The notes: a model not told the origin generated them from the sequence alone. A stretch of DNA of 64,000 nucleotides from Verrucomicrobiota bacterium (GCA_014860005.1 JACZKP010000215.1:66202-130201), one strand, 5' to 3'. Positions 43,803 through 54,254 are shown, counted from the stretch's first letter. Program-made: numbers and translations.

Positions 43803-44818
43803 TGAACGCCAAACTTCCAGCTCCGCTATACACCACAGACTGGGGGAAAGCCTACGTCGGCGACGCTCTGGAATTGCTGGCCAGTCTCGCGGAAGAATCG
43901 GTGGATCTAGTGATGACTTCTCCTCCGTTTGCGCTTCAACGACAAAAGCAATACGGCAATAAAACTGAAAGCGAATACGTTGACTGGCTGCTTCAATTCG
44001 CCGATGGAGTAATGCGTGTTCTAAAGCCAACAGGCAGCTTCGTGCTGGACCTTGGCGGAGCATACCGCAGCGGACGCCCGGTCCGCTCCCTCTGCAACTT
44101 CCGCGTGTTGCTGCGGCTCTGCGATGACCACGGCTTCCAACTGGCTGAAGAGTTTTTTTGGTATAACCCCGCCAAACTCCCGTCGCCGATTGAGTGGGTG
44201 AACAAGCGGAAGATTCGCGCCAAGGATGCCGTAAATACTGTCTGGTGGCTGTCGAAGACGGACTTTCCCAAAGCCGATGTGCGCCGTGTGCTGACACCCT
44301 ATTCCGACCGGATGAAAAAGCTTTTGGAGAACAGCGCAAATTTCTACACGCCAAAAAAGCGGCCGTCAGGCCACGACATCAGCGGCAACTTCGGTGTGGA
44401 TAACGGCGGCGCTATCCCTTCTAACCTTCTGGAGTTTTCGAACACCGACAGCAATTCCCATTACTTGCGTTGTTGCAAGACGCTCAACATCGAAAGTCAT
44501 CCCGCTCGCTTCCCAGAGAAGCTGCCAAGCTTTTTCATAAACTTTCTGACAGAACCGGATGACTTGATACTCGACATTTTTGCGGGGTCAAACACCACCG
44601 GTTTTGCAGCGCAGAAACTTGGCCGGAGGTGGATGGCTTTTGAGAAAGACCGGGAGTATTTGGCCGCGTCTGCGCTTCGTTTCTCGGATAATGCGAATGC
44701 GGATGAACTGAGTGAGCGATGGCATGAGTTGATGCAGAACGGCGAGCCAATTGAGGTTGAAGCGTCTCAGGCGAGTTTTCTTGAAACAGCAGCGCCACGG
44801 AAAAAGAAAATGATATGA
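43802..44818 (+). CDS. PvuII-like cytosine-N4 DNA methyltransferase
   Basis: A 338-residue beta-class methyltransferase with motif IV Thr-Ser-Pro-Pro-Phe-Ala-Leu near residue 40 and motif I Asp-Ile-Phe-Ala-Gly-Ser-Asn-Thr-Thr-Gly near 262, in the permuted order of cytosine-N4 enzymes. Between them, Ser-Pro-Ile-Glu-Trp-Val-Asn-Lys-Arg-Lys-Ile-Arg and Pro-Tyr-Ser-Asp-Arg-Met-Lys-Lys match the PvuII methyltransferase (CAGCTG) as I recall it, with no visible gaps. It is therefore predicted to make m4C, perhaps in CAGCTG. The 43802 ATG overlaps the preceding stop; no controller-protein gene is visible. Confidence 0.85.
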   Translation: MNAKLPAPLYTTDWGKAYVGDALELLASLAEESVDLVMTSPPFALQRQKQYGNKTESEYVDWLLQFADGVMRVLKPTGSFVLDLGGAYRSGRPVRSLCNFRVLLRLCDDHGFQLAEEFFWYNPAKLPSPIEWVNKRKIRAKDAVNTVWWLSKTDFPKADVRRVLTPYSDRMKKLLENSANFYTPKKRPSGHDISGNFGVDNGGAIPSNLLEFSNTDSNSHYLRCCKTLNIESHPARFPEKLPSFFINFLTEPDDLILDIFAGSNTTGFAAQKLGRRWMAFEKDREYLAASALRFSDNANADELSERWHELMQNGEPIEVEASQASFLETAAPRKKKMI

Positions 44819-45005
44819 CCATCACCAACAAGACGCGAAGCAAAATCTTCGGCTGGCACCGCCAGTTCGCCAATCGGTGTTCATCGGTGGTTGAAATTCT
44901 TTGCGCGTCTTTGCGTTGAACCGAATCAGCGGTTGCCGCTTTGTCCGACTGATCGGATTGGTGTTATTCAAGGCCTCTCATTCGCTCAACCAAAGGTGGG
45001 CGTGC

Positions 45006-48000
45006 TCAAACCGCAGTCAGAAGTGCGCTCCGGTTTTCGGGGGTGCTCGTTGGGCTTGAGATTTTCAATTCGACGAAATGTTCGCGGCGGTCGTCCACCA
45101 GGGGAACCGTTTCCCCGGCAAGTTCGTTTCCGTCGAGAAAGAGCTGGTTCGCGGCACCCGCATCCGCGACGAGACAGGTGATGGTGATGTGATAAAAAGT
45201 TTGCCGGTAGCGGTAATGGATTTTGCAGGTCGGCCAGCTTTGGGGAAGCCGGGGCGCGAGCTGCAATTGATTGCCCACGAGGTTCACGCCCAGCAGCGTT
45301 TCAACGAGCAACTGATACATCCAACCGGCCGAGCCGGTCAGCCAAGTCCAGCCGCCCCGACCGATGTGCGGCGCGACAGCATAGACGTCGGCGGCGACGA
45401 CGTAAGGCTCAACCTTGTAGGTGGCGATTTTTCCCATGTCCCCGCCGTGACGGACAGGATTGAGGATTGAAAAAAGTTCCCAGGCGCGGTCGTTTTCTCC
45501 CATGAGCGCAAAGGCCATGGTGGTCCAGATCGCGGCGTGGGTGTATTGGCCGCCGTTTTCGCGCACGCCCGGAATGTAACCTTTGATGTAACCGGGATTC
45601 AGCGCGGACTTGTCGAATGGCGGATCGAAGAGCTGGATCAGCCCGGCATCGCGGCGGACGAGACGTTCGACCACGGCTTGCATGGCCTGACGGGCGCGCT
45701 CGGGATTGCCGGCGCCGCTGATGACCGACCAGCTTTGCGGCAGGGCATCAATCTGACATTCCTCATTAGTCTGGGAGCCGAGCGGTTCGCCGTTATCAAA
45801 GTACGCGCGGCGATACCATTGGCCATCCCAGGCATGTTTCTCGATGTTCTGTTGCAGTTGCTCCGCCTGGGTGACGCACCGGTCGGCAAAGGCGAGGTCC
45901 TTGCGTGAGCGCGCGAGCTCGGCAAATTGCGTCAGTACGTCGTAGAGGAAGAAAGCCAGCCAGACACTTTCGCCGCGCCCCTCCTGGCCCACCAGATTCA
46001 TTCCGTCGTTCCAGTCGCCGCAACCCATGAGCGGCAGGCCGTGTTCGCCGAATTTGAGTCCGTATTCGATGGCGCGAACGCAATGCTGATACAGCGAGGC
46101 CGACGCTTCGGAGCGATTGGGCAAATCGTAATAAGATTCCTCGTCCGGTTTGACCGGACGGCCTTCGAGAAAGGGAACGGACTCGTCTAACACCCCGGTG
46201 TCAGCGACGCACGCGACATAGCGGCAGGTGACGTAAGGCAGCCAGAGGTAATCATCAGAGAAATGCGTGCGAACGCCGCGCCCGGAGGGAGGATGCCACC
46301 AGTGTTGCACGTCGCCTTCGCGGAACTGATGTGCCGCGGCGCGCAAGAGATGCTCGCGCGTGAGGGCTGGCTCGGCATGCACCAGCGCCATCACGTCCTG
46401 CAACTGGTCGCGGAATCCATACGCGCCCCCAGATTGATAAAACCCGCTGCGCGCCCACAGGCGGCAGCTCAAGGTCTGATACAACAGCCAGCCGTTGGCC
46501 ATGACGTTTACGGTGGGGTCGGGCGTATCCACATTCACCGCGCCGAGCGTGCGATTCCAATACGCCCAGACGCCTTCCAGGGCAGCGTGACTGGCGCCCG
46601 CGGTGCGAAAGCGGGTGATCAAGGTTTGCACGTCCGCGATGGTGCGTCCCACCCCGAGGCGGAAGCTGGTTTCCCGTTGCTGCCCGGCGGCCAACTCAAA
46701 AGTCACTTGCACCGCGCCGCAGGGATCTAATCCCGCTCCCGTCTTTCCAGAAAGCCGCGTCCGCTTGAGCGCCGCCGGATCGGACAGGCTGCCGTTGCGG
46801 CCGATAAATTCGCGCCGATCTCCGGTGACAGTTCGCCCGGCATAATTCACGTCCACGAAGACGATGCGTTCGGCGAACTCGGTATTGTAGGGATTGCGCG
46901 CCAGCAGGGCGCCAGTTTTGGCGTCCACTTCGGTCTGCACATGCAGCAGATTTTTGTGCCGCAATTCCCCCAGGACCCATTCCCAGTAGCCGGTGACGGA
47001 CAGAACGCGCGGGCGTCCGGAGACGTTGCGCAGCTTCAAGACGGTGAACTTCACCGGCGCATCCATCGCGACATAAACCCACAACTCGGAGACGATGCCG
47101 TTTTCCGTGTGCTCGAACACCGTGTAACCGAAACCGTGGCGAGTGACATAAGGGGTTTCACCGCGCGCGGGCAATGGCGTGGGCGACCAGAACTGCCCCG
47201 TCTGCTCATCGCGAATGTAGAGCGCCTCACCCGTGGAGTCCTGGACCGGATCATTGCTCCAGGGCGTCAGGCGAAATTCGTGGCAATTTTCGATCCAAGT
47301 ATAGGCGCTGCCGCTCTCCGAAACGACCGTGCCGAAATTTGGATTGGCCAGCACATTGACCCACGGCATGGGCGTCATCTGGCCGGGCTGAAGCGTGATG
47401 ACGTATTCATGGCCATCGCGGGTGAAACCGCCGAAGCCGTTTGGAAAAATCAACTCGCGGGGCGGGAGCGGCTCGGGCAAATCGCGCGACGGGGTGCGGA
47501 TCGGCGTCAGGAGCGGAATTACGGGATCCGTCAGACCGGGGCGTTTCAGTTGTTCGGTCAGCGTTCCGTGGTCATCCACCAGGACCAGCCGCGCGGCTGA
47601 TCGGATCAACACGCGGTCTTCACTGGAAACCTGGTCCAGGCGCCGGACAAAGATGCCGCCCGGCTGGTCGAGCATCTGAGCCTCGAGGCTCGAGGCAATC
47701 AAACTGAAGATCTGGTCCTGCAAGGGCTGGCGATACCCGGAAACGTCTTCATTGAGAATCACCAGGTCCACCGGCAATCCTTTCATCCGCCAGTAAGAGT
47801 GAGCCTGAAGCAGTTGCTGGACGATCTCGATTCTGCCGGCGTCGCTGATGCGAAGCAGCACGATGGGCACGTCACCGGAGATGCCAAATCCCCAAAGTCC
47901 GCTTTGGCCGCGCCGGTTGTTAAGCAACACCCGGGGTCTGGCCCGCTGCGTGGGATTGGCATAAATGAGGGCGCTCGCCAGCCGGGCATAGAGCTGGGCG

Positions 48001-51000
48001 TTGACTTCGGAGGCATTCAGATGGCGCAGGGTGACCTGACTGTGCGTCCAAGCGAGGTCCAACGCCCGGTCGGCCATGCGGGGGTTGTAATATTTCTCCA
48101 CGAGAGCCAGCGCCGCGTCCCGATTTTCCGCCATGCCCATGACCAGATCAAGGCGGGCGGTTTCGTGGGGCAGCAACGTGATTATGCGGCGCAACGAACT
48201 GATGGGATCCAGAACGGAGCCGGTGGTGTTGGACAACGGTGAAATATTTTGCAGCGCGGCGGGTTCGGCGAGCGTGCGCCCTCGCCCGATGAATCTGCCG
48301 CGATCGGTTTCGCAGGAAACTTCGCCCTGCTCGCCGCCCTGCCCCACCATGAAGTTCAAGAACCACGCTGATTTTTCCCCTTCAGAACGGGGGCGGCGCG
48401 TACAAAGAACGGCGGGGCGCGGTCTCAGAAACTCGGTTTGCACAAACAGATTGCTGAAGGCGGGATGAGAAGCGTCCGCCGCGGGTGGTGCGAGCACGAC
48501 TTCGGCGTAGCTGGTCAACTCGATTTCCCGCCGCACCTGGGAATTGTTGGTAATCATCACGCGGCGCACTTCGACGTCGTCCTCGGGCGAGACGCTGATC
48601 TCGGTGTGGATTTCCAGGTCGGCATGATGCACGCGAAATTCGGCGCGCGCTTGGGTGAAGATGGCATCGCAACGTTTGGTAACGCAGCCGCACGGTTGAT
48701 GGGCGGCGGACCAGAATTCACCCGTGGCCAGATCGCGCAAATAGAGAAAAGTGCCCCAGCAATCGCGCGTGGCATCCTCGCGCCAACGGGTGACGGCAAG
48801 CTCCTTCCAGCGGGTGTAGCCACCGCCCGCGCTGCTGACCACGACGTGATAACGGCCATTGGACAAGAGTTGAACTTCCGGCGCGCGCGCGTCGGAATTG
48901 GTGACGAGGCGGGTGAGTCCGTCGGCCTCGCCGTCAAACTTCCGCGATTTAGCCAGTTCATATTCTTCGGAGAGCACCTTGGCCGTGGTGTGGGGCACGC
49001 GCTCCTGCAGGAGCAGGTCCGCGGCGCGGAACGAGGGGCACGCCAGGAAGCGGCGCTGCATGGGACAATCCAACAACCGGTACGCCAGCGCCAGCAGACT
49101 CATCCCTTTGTGATGGGCCATGAACGAACGGATGGTGACGCTGGACCGGCCCGGAGGCAGACGGGTAGAGGTATAATCCACCGCCTCGTAAAACCCGTAG
49201 GCGCCTTCGCGACCTTCGGCCGCGAGTTGTTCGAGATTGGCGCAGGCTTCCCGGGGCGCCACCATCAGCGCCATCACCGTGGCATAAGGAGCGATCACGA
49301 GGTCCTCCGCCAGTCCCCGCTTCAGACCGAGGCCCGGCACCCCAAAAGCGCGGTATTGGTAATTCAGATGAACATCAATCCGGTTGTAGCCGGATTCGGA
49401 AACCCCCCAGGGAACGCCGCGCATCTGGCCGTATTTGATTTGCTGCCGGACGGCCCCTTTGCACGTTTGATCCAGCAATGTGTTTTCGTAATTCGGCATG
49501 ACCAGCAGCGGCATCAAGTATTCAAACATGGACCCGCTCCATGAAGCCAATACCGGATCGCCGCGCAAGGAGACGAGCAGCCGGCCCAGCGTGAACCAGT
49601 GATCCTGCGGGATTTGTCCCTGAGCGATGGCAACATAGCTGCACAAGCGCGCCTCGGAGGCCAGCAGATCATAGAAGCTGGCGTCACAGCGGCCTTCCGC
49701 GACGTTGAAACCGATGGAGAAAAGTTTGCGCGCCGGATCAAACAAAAAGGTAAAATCCATCGCGGCCAATTCCGCGGTCTGCCGGGCCAGGTTTTGTAAA
49801 GTTCGAATGCGCTGCCGGGCGCGGCTGCTGGCTTCGCGCAAGGAATGTAACCATTGGGTAAGCGCCTCCGCCTCGGCACCGCGGGCTTGCAAAGAAGCTT
49901 CGAGCAACGGGCAAAGCGTTTGATCCAGTTCAGACACCTGGCGCAACGTGAGCGGCTGATCGAGTTGAGCGAGCTGCGCGGAGAGATTGTCCGAAGCAGT
50001 GAGATCGTCGCCTTGGGGCGAAGCGCAGATTTCCAATCTGCTGTATCGCCGATTTCTAATCGGCATGGGTTCGACCAATTCCGACGCGTTCGATCCTTCC
50101 GTCGCGCCGCGGGTTGGAAACCCGCGATACAGCAGATTGGAAATCTGCGCTACAGAGTCAGGTGCCAACGCCAACCAGGGCGCGAGGAACAGCAAATCGT
50201 CCCGGTGATCCCGGCAGTTTCGTTCCAAAGCTTGAGTCCACCATTTCAATTCATCGTCGGCTCCATCCGGCAGCGCGGCGGTTAATGCGGCCGCCTGAAC
50301 GGTCGCCCGTTGCAACAAATCAAATCCGGCGCGCAGGGTTGCGGGTGGTTGCGCCAGTTCCGCCTTGAGCAGGTCCAACTCGGAACTTTTGTCCGTCAAT
50401 TCGTGGAGAATTGCCACCGTGTCGGACAGGCCGGCGAAAACTTGCGGCAGCAGGATCGGTTGCGCCTGAAATTCCAGCAGGCCCGGGCCCAGCGTCAGCA
50501 AGTGGCCGGCGAGGTTGCCGCTATCCACACTCGACACATAATGCGGCAGCAAGGGCGCCAAGGTTCGGGTGTCATACCAATTGTAAAAATGCCCCCGGTG
50601 CCGTTCGAGTCGTTGCATGGTGGCGAGAGCCTCGCGGGTGCGGTGCAGGAGTTGACCCACTGACACATAGCCGAAGTCGCACGCGGCCAGGTTGGCCAGC
50701 AACGCCAAGCCCATGTTGGTGGGCGACGTGCGGGAAGCCACCACGGTCGCCGGCTCTTCCTGAAAATTATCCGGCGGCAGCCAGTGCTCCTCCGCCGTGA
50801 CGAAGTCTTCAAAAAAACGCCAGCTCTTACGCGCCGTCCGCCGCAGGAAGACCAGTTGCCCCGGCGTTAAATCCGGCGCTGCCGGCGGCTCGATCGGTTG
50901 GCTGATGCGCCAGGCGATCCAGGGAGAGGTCAGCCAGAGGAGCAGGGTCGGCGCGGCCATTGGCAATTGCGCCGGTTGCATCAAGGCCAGGAAAGTCCCG

Positions 51001-53900
51001 GCGGCCAGAGCCACGAACGGAGCAATCCACATGGTGCCATAGAATTCCGCCGGGCTGCTGTGGGCGGTGCGTTCGGAATCGCTGGAGGTCTGCCACTCGA
51101 GGAGCCGTTTGCGGGTCACCAGCAACCGCACCAGCGTCCGGCCGATGGCGTCGAGACTCATAAACGCGTCATACGGCAGGAACACAAAGGTGAGCAGGCC
51201 CTGGCCGAGCTGGCGTCCGAAGGAGCCGAGCAATCCGCGCCAGTGCAACGCCAGCGATACCTCCAGCGGTTTGCGAAATAGTTCGACGAGGGCCGACAAC
51301 CAGGCCGGCAGGGTTATGATTGTGAGGACCAGCAAAGGGCCGATGACACCGAGGGCGGGGAGCAGTATCCAACTGCCCAGCAACACCAGCAGCAAAGCGG
51401 CCGGAACGAGGCTGCGCCGGAGATTGTCGAGGATCTTCCATCGCGACAAACCGGAAAGCGGATTCGCGATGCGCCGGGCATCCGGTCCCGGCACGCGCGG
51501 CAACAGCCATTGAGCGATTTGCCAGTCGCCGCGAATCCAACGGTGGCGCCGATTGATGTCGGTGTTGTAACGGGAAGGATATTCTTCGTACAACTCGACG
51601 TCGCTGACCAGCGCCGAACGGGCATGACAGGCTTCGATCAGGTCGTGGCTGAGGACCGCGTTCTCCGGGAAGCGGCCGGCGACGGCTTGTTGAAAGGCAT
51701 CCACATCATAAATCCCTTTGCCAATAAACGACCCCTCCTGAAACAAATCCTGATAGACATCCGAAATCGCGCGGGTGTACGGGTCAATCCCGACGTCGCC
51801 GGCAAACAGTTTGACGAACCACGATCGTCCGGCGCTCGGCAGACTCACGCCCACGCGCGGCTGCAAAATGCTGTAGCCTTCAATCACCACGCCCTTGACC
51901 GGATCGAACTGCGGCCGGTTCAGCGGATGAACAATGGTTCCCACGAGTTGGCGGGCGGCATCGCGCGGAAGCTGCGTGTCGGTGTCGAGGGTGATGACAA
52001 ATTTAATGTCCGGCAGTATCGCAGTGTCGCCCACGATCTCGGAAAAGCAGTCTCTCGATCCGCCGCGCAGCAGGGCATTGAACTCAGTCAGCTTGCCCCG
52101 CTTGCGCTCATAACCCATCCAGAGACTTTCGACTTGGTTCCAGCGGCGGGGCCGGTGAAACAGAAAGAAAATGTGGGGCCGGTCGGATTGATATTTGGCA
52201 TTGAGCATTTCCACCCCTGCCCGCGCGCGCTGCAGCAACAAGGCATCTTCCGGCCGGAACTCCTCGGGCGCGTCCAGGAAATCGGTGAGAATGGCAAAGT
52301 GAAGCTGCTGATCCCGGTTCGCCAGATAATGAATCTCCAGACTTTCGACGAGCCGGGCGACCGCGCCGGGGTTGGTCAACATGGTCGGCACCACCACCAT
52401 GGTCCGGCACTCGGGCGCAATGCCCTTGGAATAATCCAGCCGCGGCAGCAGCCGGGGTTTGACCAGGAACGTGGAAAGCCAGTTCATCAAAGCGACGGCC
52501 AGTTGACTGGAACAGAGCAGGAACACGAGCGTGAAGAAAATCAGCTTCCAGCCCTCCACTCCGAGCGCTCGCGCGGGCTGGATCAATCCGAAAGTTCCCA
52601 ACGCCGTGAGCAGCAACACTCCACCCGCGTAGAACGCCAGCGGAAAGTGCTGGATGCACCGTTCGATGGCGGATTGCCAGGGCTGGCGCATTTCTGCCGC
52701 GCGCTCCAGCACCGCGAGGCCCTTATCCACCAGGTAAAAACCCACGTGCGCGGCCCGGTCTTGAATTCCTTTTTCCCGCGCACTGGTCTCGGCCAGTTGG
52801 ATGGCTTTTTGCGCCACCTCCACCTCCCCGAGCGGGCTGTGGCGGGAAATGGTCTCGACCGAATGGCGGTAGCGGTCGCGCGTGAAAAAATCCATTTTCC
52901 CGTAAACCCCGGCGGGATCGAGACGCAACGTCTCATCCACCTGGCTCATCGCCTCGACAAATTCGCGCCAGTCCAGCGCGCCCAGGAAACGCAGGCTGTT
53001 GATCGTATGGCTGACGGAAACCTGATCGGCGGCCTGGCTTTGGCTCTCGAGGTTGACCAGTTGTTCGATGGAATGTCCCTGCTCCGAGAGCCAATGCTCC
53101 ATCCAGGTCCGCGCCAGATGTTTGGCCGGGCTTTGGTGGGACAATCGTTGGGAGAACTCCGCGACGAACGCGCTCGTCAAAGGCAGCTTGGACCGCGCCA
53201 TGTCGGCCACCACGACCACGAGGTGGGACGGACTTTTCTCCGCCATGTCCTGCAACCGCCCGACCCACAGGTCCGCCAGATCGCGATCGTGCCGGGCGAT
53301 CATGAGGCGGGACGTGATCCGGCGGAGGTTTTCAATCAAGGCCAGCCGGAGCATGATCGGAACGGCCCACAACTCGCCAAGTTTCAACGTGGATTCTGTT
53401 TGGTAAGCCGCGATGAAGGCGCGGAGCGGCTCGGCATCAATCTGCGCATCCACGTGCGAAATCAATTCGAGCACGAGGTCATAGACGCGCGGAAGTCCGG
53501 CGGAAGGACCGGCCACGAGGCGGGGCAGTTCGCGGCTGTAGCCGCGGGGCAAATGGCGGCGGGCCATCTGGATTTGCTCTTCGATGAGGTAAAAATTGTC
53601 GAGCAACCATTCCGCCGCATGAGTGACCCGCCGCGATTGATCCACGACCTGGGTCGCGCGGTTGTAGGCTCGCAAGATCTGTTCATTCTCATCCAGCCGG
53701 GCGAGCAACCGGTTCGTGCCGCGCCGCATAACGACCGGGTGATTCCCGGCCAAAGCTCTGGCGTGGCGGATCAATTGTTCGAGGCCGAACACTTCCGCCC
53801 GCAAGGGCGGATCATTGGCAACGGTGCGTCCCCGCAGCGGCTCCGTCACCCGGTTGAGCAGGGCTTCGAAACCGATCCTTTTTCGGGAAGCTACATTCAC
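45006..53900 (-). CDS. ndvB: Cyclic beta-1,2-glucan synthase (NdvB/ChvB-like)
   Basis: About 2964 residues, close to the family's usual 2830-2870. The N-terminal cytoplasmic part is followed by a TM pair, a GT84 domain with Thr-Leu-Asp-Thr-Asp-Thr and Arg-Trp-Ile-Arg-Gly-Asp-Trp-Gln, more TM helices, a glycoamylase-like domain (Arg-Gly-Val-Pro-Trp-Gly-Val-Ser-Glu), and two glycoside-binding/GH94 halves ending with the phosphorylase motif Gly-Cys-Gly-Asp-Trp-Asn-Asp-Gly-Met-Asn. It makes, elongates and cyclises beta-1,2-glucan at the inner membrane. The start is uncertain: GTG 53900 was chosen, but an ATG at 54041 is also in frame. A repeat insert of about 43 residues sits near 1250. No NdvA exporter is nearby. 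Confidence 0.92.
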   Translation of the reverse strand: MNVASRKRIGFEALLNRVTEPLRGRTVANDPPLRAEVFGLEQLIRHARALAGNHPVVMRRGTNRLLARLDENEQILRAYNRATQVVDQSRRVTHAAEWLLDNFYLIEEQIQMARRHLPRGYSRELPRLVAGPSAGLPRVYDLVLELISHVDAQIDAEPLRAFIAAYQTESTLKLGELWAVPIMLRLALIENLRRITSRLMIARHDRDLADLWVGRLQDMAEKSPSHLVVVVADMARSKLPLTSAFVAEFSQRLSHQSPAKHLARTWMEHWLSEQGHSIEQLVNLESQSQAADQVSVSHTINSLRFLGALDWREFVEAMSQVDETLRLDPAGVYGKMDFFTRDRYRHSVETISRHSPLGEVEVAQKAIQLAETSAREKGIQDRAAHVGFYLVDKGLAVLERAAEMRQPWQSAIERCIQHFPLAFYAGGVLLLTALGTFGLIQPARALGVEGWKLIFFTLVFLLCSSQLAVALMNWLSTFLVKPRLLPRLDYSKGIAPECRTMVVVPTMLTNPGAVARLVESLEIHYLANRDQQLHFAILTDFLDAPEEFRPEDALLLQRARAGVEMLNAKYQSDRPHIFFLFHRPRRWNQVESLWMGYERKRGKLTEFNALLRGGSRDCFSEIVGDTAILPDIKFVITLDTDTQLPRDAARQLVGTIVHPLNRPQFDPVKGVVIEGYSILQPRVGVSLPSAGRSWFVKLFAGDVGIDPYTRAISDVYQDLFQEGSFIGKGIYDVDAFQQAVAGRFPENAVLSHDLIEACHARSALVSDVELYEEYPSRYNTDINRRHRWIRGDWQIAQWLLPRVPGPDARRIANPLSGLSRWKILDNLRRSLVPAALLLVLLGSWILLPALGVIGPLLVLTIITLPAWLSALVELFRKPLEVSLALHWRGLLGSFGRQLGQGLLTFVFLPYDAFMSLDAIGRTLVRLLVTRKRLLEWQTSSDSERTAHSSPAEFYGTMWIAPFVALAAGTFLALMQPAQLPMAAPTLLLWLTSPWIAWRISQPIEPPAAPDLTPGQLVFLRRTARKSWRFFEDFVTAEEHWLPPDNFQEEPATVVASRTSPTNMGLALLANLAACDFGYVSVGQLLHRTREALATMQRLERHRGHFYNWYDTRTLAPLLPHYVSSVDSGNLAGHLLTLGPGLLEFQAQPILLPQVFAGLSDTVAILHELTDKSSELDLLKAELAQPPATLRAGFDLLQRATVQAAALTAALPDGADDELKWWTQALERNCRDHRDDLLFLAPWLALAPDSVAQISNLLYRGFPTRGATEGSNASELVEPMPIRNRRYSRLEICASPQGDDLTASDNLSAQLAQLDQPLTLRQVSELDQTLCPLLEASLQARGAEAEALTQWLHSLREASSRARQRIRTLQNLARQTAELAAMDFTFLFDPARKLFSIGFNVAEGRCDASFYDLLASEARLCSYVAIAQGQIPQDHWFTLGRLLVSLRGDPVLASWSGSMFEYLMPLLVMPNYENTLLDQTCKGAVRQQIKYGQMRGVPWGVSESGYNRIDVHLNYQYRAFGVPGLGLKRGLAEDLVIAPYATVMALMVAPREACANLEQLAAEGREGAYGFYEAVDYTSTRLPPGRSSVTIRSFMAHHKGMSLLALAYRLLDCPMQRRFLACPSFRAADLLLQERVPHTTAKVLSEEYELAKSRKFDGEADGLTRLVTNSDARAPEVQLLSNGRYHVVVSSAGGGYTRWKELAVTRWREDATRDCWGTFLYLRDLATGEFWSAAHQPCGCVTKRCDAIFTQARAEFRVHHADLEIHTEISVSPEDDVEVRRVMITNNSQVRREIELTSYAEVVLAPPAADASHPAFSNLFVQTEFLRPRPAVLCTRRPRSEGEKSAWFLNFMVGQGGEQGEVSCETDRGRFIGRGRTLAEPAALQNISPLSNTTGSVLDPISSLRRIITLLPHETARLDLVMGMAENRDAALALVEKYYNPRMADRALDLAWTHSQVTLRHLNASEVNAQLYARLASALIYANPTQRARPRVLLNNRRGQSGLWGFGISGDVPIVLLRISDAGRIEIVQQLLQAHSYWRMKGLPVDLVILNEDVSGYRQPLQDQIFSLIASSLEAQMLDQPGGIFVRRLDQVSSEDRVLIRSAARLVLVDDHGTLTEQLKRPGLTDPVIPLLTPIRTPSRDLPEPLPPRELIFPNGFGGFTRDGHEYVITLQPGQMTPMPWVNVLANPNFGTVVSESGSAYTWIENCHEFRLTPWSNDPVQDSTGEALYIRDEQTGQFWSPTPLPARGETPYVTRHGFGYTVFEHTENGIVSELWVYVAMDAPVKFTVLKLRNVSGRPRVLSVTGYWEWVLGELRHKNLLHVQTEVDAKTGALLARNPYNTEFAERIVFVDVNYAGRTVTGDRREFIGRNGSLSDPAALKRTRLSGKTGAGLDPCGAVQVTFELAAGQQRETSFRLGVGRTIADVQTLITRFRTAGASHAALEGVWAYWNRTLGAVNVDTPDPTVNVMANGWLLYQTLSCRLWARSGFYQSGGAYGFRDQLQDVMALVHAEPALTREHLLRAAAHQFREGDVQHWWHPPSGRGVRTHFSDDYLWLPYVTCRYVACVADTGVLDESVPFLEGRPVKPDEESYYDLPNRSEASASLYQHCVRAIEYGLKFGEHGLPLMGCGDWNDGMNLVGQEGRGESVWLAFFLYDVLTQFAELARSRKDLAFADRCVTQAEQLQQNIEKHAWDGQWYRRAYFDNGEPLGSQTNEECQIDALPQSWSVISGAGNPERARQAMQAVVERLVRRDAGLIQLFDPPFDKSALNPGYIKGYIPGVRENGGQYTHAAIWTTMAFALMGENDRAWELFSILNPVRHGGDMGKIATYKVEPYVVAADVYAVAPHIGRGGWTWLTGSAGWMYQLLVETLLGVNLVGNQLQLAPRLPQSWPTCKIHYRYRQTFYHITITCLVADAGAANQLFLDGNELAGETVPLVDDRREHFVELKISSPTSTPENRSALLTAV
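50022..50151 (-). repeat. Palindromic repeat element with 28 bp perfect TIRs, in frame
   Basis: The ends are AGCGCAGATTTCC / AATCTGCTGTATCGC and its exact reverse complement. The element is 130 bases long and has internal short hairpins (GCCGATTTCTAATCGGC; GCGGGTTGGAAACCCGC). It lies wholly inside the glucan synthase frame and is read as about 43 codons (Gln-Ile-Ser-Asn-Leu-Leu-Tyr-Arg ... Arg-Leu-Glu-Ile-Cys-Ala). A related single-ended copy is at 37447-37493. Confidence 0.85.
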
Positions 53901-54254
53901 AAATACATGGCTCGATTCCAGTCGGTTGGTGGACACTGGTTGGCGGTGCCTGGCTGCTGGTATGGGATGGCATCTTTTCCTGCCCACATCAACTAAGAAT
54001 ACCTGAGAGACGTTCGGATGGCATTGGGGTGTTTGCCCCATCTGAGATTTTGCCAGACTCCGGATCGGGCTTGCACGGATGTGAATCAGGCCGGCAGGGA
54101 GGCCCTTCCCCGAAGCGATAATTTGAGCGTTGAACCCCTGATCCGGTTGGCCGATACAAACGCCGTCCACGAAACGTTCCGTCTGCTCCCGGCAGACTCC
54201 GTCGCCTATCGCTGCAACCCACCGCTCTATGGGCGCAAGTCGAAGAACTCGCCG
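53901..54254. other. Divergent promoter region
   Basis: The region lies between the divergent starts of the glucan synthase and the unknown 54255 gene. In-frame ATGs at 54018 (plus) and 54041 (minus) mean either gene could start further out. I see no clear promoter or hairpin. Confidence 0.4.

Noticed and set aside
51510..53996. Plus-strand open frame of 828 codons
   Set aside because: Antisense to the cyclic glucan synthase, which has clear GT84 and TM motifs on the minus strand.
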